From the NCBI GenBank assembly GCA_947504605.1, contig CANNJE010000017.1, forward strand, positions 1 to 37,738: a DNA stretch of 37,738 bases, written 5' to 3'. The stretch comes from Chitinophagaceae bacterium (GTDB lineage Bacteria > Bacteroidota > Bacteroidia > Chitinophagales > Chitinophagaceae). This document shows positions 32,396 to 37,738 of this stretch, one piece after another. The position numbers were made by a program, and so were the translations under genes. Under the pieces are notes generated by a model that was given only the letters and a program-made list of their open reading frames with translations, did no database searches and was not told the DNA's origin. Every line of letters begins with the position of its first letter. Within the stretch, counting starts at the first letter, position 1.

Positions 32396-33232
32396 TCAAT
32401 ATTTAAACAGAAAATAAGCAGGCAATATTTTTATATGAAACTGTTGAGCTCCAATCAATTCTCCGTCAAGTTGTCCATACTTTTCCTGATCGCAGGATAT
32501 CGTAACTGTTTTTACCTTTTCATGAATAATAAAGGGTAAAATCAAATGTTTCCCTTTTTCAATTTTTGGTAAATACAAAAGCCTTTTTAGAACAGACAAA
32601 GGCTTACATAATACCAGGTCTAAATGGCCATCATCAATTTTTGCCGCCGGAGAAACCATAAAACCACCACCGGTTCTGGGGGCGTTGGCAATATTTACAA
32701 GTAAATATTTATTATCCAAACGATGCCCATTGGCTTCAATCTTAAATTCAAATTCACGGAAACTGAAAATCTTTTTAATAACAATTAATAGATAACCTAA
32801 ATGGTGACCGAGTTTTCTGATCATTCCCATAGACTTTAGCACATCGCCATCAAAACCAATACCCACGGAATTTACAAATAATTTGCCATTACAAATACCT
32901 GCATCAACCTGTTTACTTTTTGATGCCAATACCATCTCTATTTGTTGCTGAAGCGAAACAGTTCCGTATAATTGCCACGCAAAATCATTACCGGTTCCTC
33001 CCTTAAAAATAGCTAACGGTATATTGACTGATTGATATTTATTGATAAAATAGTTTAAGGTACCATCCCCGCCTACAATCCAAGCTTCACTACATTGCTC
33101 TAAATTATCAGGCCAGCTTTGGCTATATACCGTAAAGGGGATTTGTTTTTCTGCCAGGGATATTTCCAACACAGCAGCTATTTTTAAAGCCTTTCCTTTC
33201 CCTGCATTTGGATTTACAAAAATGGTAAGCAT
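32396..33232 (-). CDS. Diacylglycerol / lipid kinase (DagK/YegS family)
   Basis: A 278-residue lipid kinase with the NAD-kinase-like fold. The N-terminal half has VNPNAGKGKA, the nucleotide-binding IVGGDGTLNYFIN and FKGGTGNDFAWQLYG. The C-terminal beta-sandwich has VDAGICNGKLFVNSVGIGFDG and DDGHLDLVL. It phosphorylates diacylglycerol or a related lipid at the membrane surface and may recycle lipid from phospholipid turnover. Length is slightly below the family norm of about 300. It stands alone, between the lipoprotein gene and the Fic gene. Confidence 0.92.
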   Translation of the reverse strand: MLTIFVNPNAGKGKALKIAAVLEISLAEKQIPFTVYSQSWPDNLEQCSEAWIVGGDGTLNYFINKYQSVNIPLAIFKGGTGNDFAWQLYGTVSLQQQIEMVLASKSKQVDAGICNGKLFVNSVGIGFDGDVLKSMGMIRKLGHHLGYLLIVIKKIFSFREFEFKIEANGHRLDNKYLLVNIANAPRTGGGFMVSPAAKIDDGHLDLVLCKPLSVLKRLLYLPKIEKGKHLILPFIIHEKVKTVTISCDQEKYGQLDGELIGAQQFHIKILPAYFLFKY

Positions 33233-33522
33233 GATACAGCAATCGTGATTTAGTTAAAATGAAAATACGAATATTTTCCTTGTAGCTGAAAAACCAGCGC
33301 AAATCATTTAAAAGCAATGGTATCAACTCAACCCAAAAAAAGGAATCTTATCCCTGCAACTCCTGCTACAAATGTGTGCGCAAAAAGAGAATCCTGCATT
33401 CGTAGGTTTCAGACAATCCCATATGAATGGAGAAGCCAGTACCGAACTTAGTTTTACAGCAAGCAATGAAAAGTAAAAACAGATTTAGTAGCAGCATAAA
33501 CCTCCCTAAATAAAAAATGATA
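33233..33522. other. 290-bp gap with no clear gene
   Basis: Lies between the lipid-kinase start and the Fic stop. A 34-residue frame on the plus strand (33372-33476) reads MCAQKENPAFVGF then a polar tail; it looks slightly protein-like but has no start signals, and may be a remnant. Nothing else is seen. Confidence 0.4.
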
Positions 33523-34656
33523 TTATTTAAATAGTTTGATGTAAGCTTCAAATACAAAAACCCTATTCCGCTTATAACCAGTTTGTTCAACCAATATTTT
33601 CAAATTTTCAAAATCCTGTATCAGTCTGTGTGCCGTTGAAATATTTACTTCCAAAGCTATTGCAACTTCATTTGCATCTACAATAGGTTTGCTATATAAG
33701 TAACGTATTAATGCTAATGCCAGCGGAACCCGTTTACCCAATGTTATAATTTTCTTTTCTTCCACTACCTGCCTCAATTTGATGATGGCGTTGAATGTTT
33801 CAATAGAGTTTTGAGCCGTTTCCACAACACCTACCAAAAAGAAACTAAGCCATTTGGCCACATTGTTTTTGGTTCTTACTCCTGTAAGATTTTCATAATA
33901 GAGTCTTCTATTTCTTTCAAAGAAATCTGAAAGGTATAAAGCCGGTTTGCTGATGATTTTATTACTCACGAGATACAGAGTAATCAATAATCTGCCCAGC
34001 CTGCCATTACCATCTAAAAAAGGGTGAATGGTTTCAAACTGATAATGTGCTAAAGCGATACGAATAAGTGGGGGAACATGAAGGTCATCATTATTAATAA
34101 ATTTTTCAAGGTCGCTCATCAGGTCCGGCACTTCATCATGATGTGGTGGAATAAAAGCGGCATCTTTCAGTGAAGCTCCACCAATCCAGTTTTGACTTGT
34201 TCTGAAATCACCAGGCAACTTATGCCTGCCCCTTACCCCTTGCAATAGCTTCTTATGTGTTTGCTTAAGCAAACGGTTACTTACCGGCAGCTTATCTAAT
34301 TGTGCAATAGCAAAGTTCATTGCCTTAATATAATTGTGCACCTCATGCCAGTCATCTATTTTTTCGGGATTTATATATGCTTCACTTTGCAGGGCCTCTT
34401 CCATACTGGTTTGCGTACCCTCAATGCGGCTGCTTTTGGTAGCTTCTTTAGTAATATGCATTTTTATAAAAAAATCTACATCGGGTATCAGCATGGAGAA
34501 AGCATTGAGTTCCCCCAATTTCCTGTCTGCATTGCTAAGCAGGTTATTTATTTTTGCATCATTTACAAGCCAACTATGATTGATCAAACTGGGGGAGAAA
34601 CTACTATAACCATACTGCTTTTTTAAAGTACCCGCTTTGAATTTCTGGATGTCCAT
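33523..34656 (-). CDS. Fic-domain protein with N-terminal inhibitory motif and C-terminal winged helix
   Basis: A 377-residue Fic protein that probably transfers AMP from ATP onto a target protein. The active-site loop is intact: H211 in HPFLDGNGRLGR. The N-terminal inhibitory helix motif is present (S75-SRI-E79-G80), so it is a class II, self-inhibited enzyme. Residues about 300-375 form a winged-helix-like domain (NEVAIALEVNISTAHRLIQDFENL). It has the common length for Bacteroidota stand-alone Fic proteins. The target is unknown, and no antitoxin gene is adjacent, consistent with built-in inhibition. Confidence 0.93.
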   Translation of the reverse strand: MDIQKFKAGTLKKQYGYSSFSPSLINHSWLVNDAKINNLLSNADRKLGELNAFSMLIPDVDFFIKMHITKEATKSSRIEGTQTSMEEALQSEAYINPEKIDDWHEVHNYIKAMNFAIAQLDKLPVSNRLLKQTHKKLLQGVRGRHKLPGDFRTSQNWIGGASLKDAAFIPPHHDEVPDLMSDLEKFINNDDLHVPPLIRIALAHYQFETIHPFLDGNGRLGRLLITLYLVSNKIISKPALYLSDFFERNRRLYYENLTGVRTKNNVAKWLSFFLVGVVETAQNSIETFNAIIKLRQVVEEKKIITLGKRVPLALALIRYLYSKPIVDANEVAIALEVNISTAHRLIQDFENLKILVEQTGYKRNRVFVFEAYIKLFK

Positions 34657-34899
34657 GACTTTGTATTGTGGTATAAAAACTACTGCGAATATAATATTTT
34701 ATATTCGCAGATAAACACTTTCCTGCAATTACTTGAATTTATAACCGCCACTGGCATGCACCTGCTTATTGGCAATATTCAATTAAATAGAAACGCATCT
34801 ATCCTTTCTTTTTCAAACCATTAGTTGTTAAATACAACGGAGATAGGGGATCGTACCCGTAATGCCTAGTTGATTTTGTAAGATGAAATGGAATTAATA

Positions 34900-34928
34900 A
34901 ATAAGCCCTTCATTAAGAAGGGCTTATT
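34900..34928 (-). terminator. Terminator of tmRNA
   Basis: A perfect 11-bp inverted repeat AATAAGCCCTT / AAGGGCTTATT with a 7-nt loop, followed on the minus strand by a T-rich tail, 16 bp beyond the mature tmRNA 3' end. Confidence 0.8.
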
Positions 34929-34943
34929 CACTAAAAGTGTAAG

Positions 34944-35313
34944 TGGAGCCGACCGGACTCGAACCGGTGTCCAAACAAATTCGCCACAAGCTTTCTACAT
35001 GTTTATTTATGTATTAATTGTCGGGAAAAGGCAGGAACATAACAAACCAACTTTCTCCTTAGAAGAATAATCTTAAGCAATCGTCACTTCATTCGATCGC
35101 AGCATCCTGTATTTTTTTTGAGTCGGCAGCGGCACTTGGAAACAGGAAATCCTGTACGGCGGCCCTAATGACTGTCTAATTAATAATTAGGCAGCCATGG
35201 CATACTGAGTATTGCCATTTAAAAGTTTCGTATTCAGATTAAAGTGCTAATTACGCAACGCACTACATGCTTACACCTGCAAAGAACTTTGCTGTCAAAA
35301 CCAAAACGGCCCC
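34944..35313 (-). ncRNA. ssrA: Transfer-messenger RNA
   Basis: tmRNA rescues ribosomes stalled on broken mRNA and tags the product for proteolysis. The acceptor stem is formed by 5' GGGGCCG (35313-35307) and 3' CGGCTCC with discriminator A at 34944; CCA is not encoded. The 3' T-arm sequence GGTTCGAGTCC and the 5' GTTTTGGTTTTGACAGC region are typical. The tag frame (35216-35187) encodes GNTQYAMAA followed by TAA, ending in the usual AA degron. It is followed by a terminator. The 5' end is inferred from pairing. Confidence 0.95.
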
Positions 35314-35578
35314 AAATTATCAGAGTCCAAAAGCCAACATTCAAAACGGTAAACGCTTAACCTTCAAACCAAGACAGTCGGCAAATTTACGAAAACTATT
35401 GTTGGCAGGAACCGCATCAATGGAAATATATTTATTTTAACAGATTTGATTTTCCCTAAACGGGCTTATGATCTGTATAAATGCCCCTACCCCTGCCTAT
35501 TGAATGGCTATGAATCTTTTAAAAGAGCTCCTCCTTCTTTCCCCTATTATTCATAAATTGCCGTTCTAATTACAGCAA

Positions 35579-37369
35579 ATGGCAGCAAAGGATTTCTATA
35601 TAAAACAAACCCAACAATTAGAGGCGCAACAAAAGAATTTATTGAAGAAAAAAAACAACTTTGCCTGGCTGCGCCTTGCTAATACTTTGTCCATTATTGC
35701 TGCCTTGTATTTTCTAAGTCCTTTTGGATGGCTCTATAGTATTGCAGCTGCCCTCCTCTTAATCGTATGTTTTATCCAATTACTGTACAGAGATATTGCC
35801 AATAAAGAAGCCATAGCACATACTGCTCAACTATTACGCATTAACAAGGCTGAACTAGATGCGCTGGAACATCATTACTTCCAATTTGATGGTGGAAGTC
35901 AGCATATACCCAAAGAACATTTTTATGCCAACGACATGGATATATTTGGCCATGCATCCTTATTTCAGTTTTTTAACAGAACCGTTTCCGAAATGGGATC
36001 CTGGCAACTGGCCCAATGGCTACTGCAACCTGCAACTGCAAACGAAATACCTTTAAGGCAGGAAGCCGTTAAAGAACTCAGCCAAAAAATAACTTGGGCA
36101 CAACACTTACAGGCTCATGGAAAAGAAAATGCCATCCGCATCGATACAAAAGAACGACTGCAACATTGGTTAAACGAACCCGCAACCTACAGCAGGTTTA
36201 AACACTGGCAATGGTTGAAGTATGTATTACCCCTTTTAAGTATTAGCATTACAATCGGAACCATCCTTGGCTTTTTCCCAATAAATGTATTTTATAGTAC
36301 AATGCTGCTAATGACATTGATTGCATTGCCGCAAGAAAAAAAGATCGGCCACCTACACAACCGACTTTCTAAAATGGCAGACGAACTCGATACCTTGTCC
36401 CAAAGCATTGCAACCATTGAAAAAGAAAATTTTAATTCCCCTTTATTAAAAGACTTACAACAGCAATTTAAACAGGAACATACCACAGCATCACAAAAAA
36501 TACAAGCACTCAAAAAAATAGTAGACCGCCTGGATGTACGGTTCAACATCGTACTCGTTTTTCCATTGAATTTATTATTCCTCTGGAATTTGCAGCAAAT
36601 GCTGCAACTCGAAAAATGGAAAAAAGAAAACGCCACCGGTGTAGGTCATTGGTTTGATGCATTGGGCATTTATGAAGCCTTAATCAGTTTCGCAGTTATT
36701 CATTTTAACAATCCCGGCTGGGTTTTCCCAACCCTTACAACAGAACATTTTTCCATCGAAGCCAATAACCTTGGCCACCCATTGTTGGCCGAAGATAAAC
36801 GGGTCAATAATTTTATAAAAATCGATCACAAAGCATCCATCATGCTGGTTACGGGCAGCAATATGGCCGGCAAAAGTACCTACCTGCGCAGCACAGGTAT
36901 CAATGTAATACTGGCCATGGCGGGCGCTCCGGTTTGTGCCAATTATTTTACGATGTCGCCCGTACAACTCATCAGCAGTATGCGCATATCAGATAACCTC
37001 GAAGAAAGCACCAGTACCTTTTACGCAGAATTAAAAAAATTAAAAACAGTTATTGATAAGGTAAACAACAAGGAAAATGTTTTTATCCTGCTCGACGAGA
37101 TTTTAAGAGGCACCAATTCACTCGACAGGCATACAGGCTCCGAAGCACTCATCAAACAACTCATCAAACAGGATGCGGTAGCAATACTCGCAACACATGA
37201 TGTAGACCTGGCTGCTCTACAAACCAATTTCACCCAAAATATATTTAATTACCATTTTGATGTGCAGGTCAACAATGAAGAACTCTATTTCGACTACAAA
37301 TTAAAACCCGGTGTTTGTACCAGCCTAAATGCATCTATTTTGATGAAAAAAATCGGAATAGAAATATAA
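35579..37369 (+). CDS. Membrane-anchored MutS-like ATPase
   Basis: A 596-residue MutS-family protein. Residues about 30-75 form two transmembrane helices and a second pair lies near 210-245. A coiled-coil/clamp-like region follows (about 250-310), with another hydrophobic segment near 325-340. The C-terminal ABC-type ATPase domain has Walker A GSNMAGKST, Walker B VFILLDEILRGTNSLDR and the LATHD His. The mismatch-recognition domain I (Phe-x-Glu) of canonical MutS is absent. This subfamily is widespread in Bacteroidota. It is not expected to do ordinary mismatch repair, and its role is unknown. Confidence 0.88.
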   Translation: MAAKDFYIKQTQQLEAQQKNLLKKKNNFAWLRLANTLSIIAALYFLSPFGWLYSIAAALLLIVCFIQLLYRDIANKEAIAHTAQLLRINKAELDALEHHYFQFDGGSQHIPKEHFYANDMDIFGHASLFQFFNRTVSEMGSWQLAQWLLQPATANEIPLRQEAVKELSQKITWAQHLQAHGKENAIRIDTKERLQHWLNEPATYSRFKHWQWLKYVLPLLSISITIGTILGFFPINVFYSTMLLMTLIALPQEKKIGHLHNRLSKMADELDTLSQSIATIEKENFNSPLLKDLQQQFKQEHTTASQKIQALKKIVDRLDVRFNIVLVFPLNLLFLWNLQQMLQLEKWKKENATGVGHWFDALGIYEALISFAVIHFNNPGWVFPTLTTEHFSIEANNLGHPLLAEDKRVNNFIKIDHKASIMLVTGSNMAGKSTYLRSTGINVILAMAGAPVCANYFTMSPVQLISSMRISDNLEESTSTFYAELKKLKTVIDKVNNKENVFILLDEILRGTNSLDRHTGSEALIKQLIKQDAVAILATHDVDLAALQTNFTQNIFNYHFDVQVNNEELYFDYKLKPGVCTSLNASILMKKIGIEI

Positions 37370-37471
37370 ATACTAGGAAAGAAAGCATTCCCTTTTTATA
37401 AGTTAAGTTGCTATATACAATTAACCCCTCCTACCTCACTCCCAACTATGAACTGTCGACTTTGAACTATT

Positions 37472-37738
37472 TTACCCGTTCCTTCCTTTCAGCATCGGCA
37501 CAAAACTAAAGTTCTCAAACACTTCTTCGCTGTAACTGCCATCTTCATTTTTGGTAAGCCTTAACATACGCTGCTGATCTCCTTCATCCACCGGTATGAT
37601 CATCAAACCACCAACCTTCATTTGCTGAATCAACTTCGGAGGAATAAAAGGCGCTGCTGCAGTAACAATCACTTTATCAAAAGGAGCATAAGTAGGCAAC
37701 CCCTCAAACCCATCCCCATAAAAGAATTTCAGATGAGG
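37472..37738 (-). CDS. pcm: Protein-L-isoaspartate O-methyltransferase (C-terminal part, start outside window)
   Basis: The visible 88 residues are the end of a SAM-dependent methyltransferase that repairs isoaspartyl residues. They include FFYGDGFEGLP, then the family-typical PFDKVIVTAAAPFIPPKLIQQMKVGGLMIIPV, and a C-terminal EVFENFSFVPMLKG. These match the C-terminal part of Pcm. The reading frame stays open to the window edge. It converges with the MutS-like gene across about 100 bp, in which I see no clear terminator. Confidence 0.92.
   Translation of the reverse strand, partial: PHLKFFYGDGFEGLPTYAPFDKVIVTAAAPFIPPKLIQQMKVGGLMIIPVDEGDQQRMLRLTKNEDGSYSEEVFENFSFVPMLKGRNG

Noticed and set aside
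33366-33590. 74-residue minus-strand hydrophobic frame overlapping the Fic gene end
   Set aside because: It overlaps the well-supported Fic coding region in another frame, and its hydrophobicity comes from A/T-rich sequence.
1-37738. CRISPR arrays, insertion sequences, tRNA and rRNA genes
   Set aside because: No regularly spaced repeats, transposase genes with terminal repeats, or tRNA/rRNA signatures were seen; tmRNA is the only stable RNA recognised with confidence.

Overview
The window is AT-rich bacterial DNA from a Bacteroidota, most likely of the Chitinophagaceae type. Evidence for this is the clade II (Sec-exported) nosZ cluster, TAnnTTTG-type -7 promoter elements, a near absence of Shine-Dalgarno sequences, a YtxJ protein, SDR-type threonine dehydrogenase, a membrane-anchored MutS-like ATPase and a tmRNA with tag GNTQYAMAA. 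The genus cannot be fixed from the sequence alone.

Layout. 1-3898 (minus) is a nitrous-oxide reduction operon: cytochrome c lipoprotein, nosZ, a membrane-domain/NosL fusion and the start of nosD, with a strong terminator hairpin between nosZ and nosL. Divergent from it are a Crp/Fnr-type regulator (4148-4744) and a multi-helix, His-rich membrane protein (4806-6032). 6237-13330 holds mostly housekeeping genes: an acyl-CoA carboxylase beta subunit, RNase H, a DUF6580-like membrane protein, YraN, a YkgJ-like Cys-cluster protein, XerD, a polyprenyl-phosphate glycosyltransferase, a DnaQ-like exonuclease, and a small lipoprotein coupled to YtxJ. 13372-20030 (minus) is a run of sugar and amino-acid genes: a secreted GH2-GH53 fusion (beta-galactosidase plus endo-galactanase), galactokinase, an aldo/keto reductase and threonine dehydrogenase.

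20308-31544 is a stress and signalling island: two Hsp20 proteins, a YtxH/holin-like operon, a three-BON-domain protein, a stand-alone receiver, a 1576-residue CheB-CheR-PAS histidine kinase, a NimA/PNPOx-like flavoprotein, a YciE-like ferritin-fold protein and an outer-membrane barrel. The rest is a lipoprotein, a lipid kinase, a Fic protein, tmRNA, the MutS-like ATPase and the end of a protein-L-isoaspartate methyltransferase gene.

The most interesting signal lies between genes. A TGA-N6-TCA palindrome of the Crp/Fnr type lies between the nos operon and the Crp/Fnr gene. The same motif precedes seven transcription units in the stress island, often about 95 bp before the start codon. In several cases its centre is exactly 58.5 bp from a -7-like element. 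I infer one regulon joining N2O respiration to small heat-shock proteins, envelope proteins and a sensory kinase, possibly with a small RNA at 28745-28950. The two hsp20 genes also carry perfect AAGGAGGT Shine-Dalgarno sequences, which are exceptional in this phylum.
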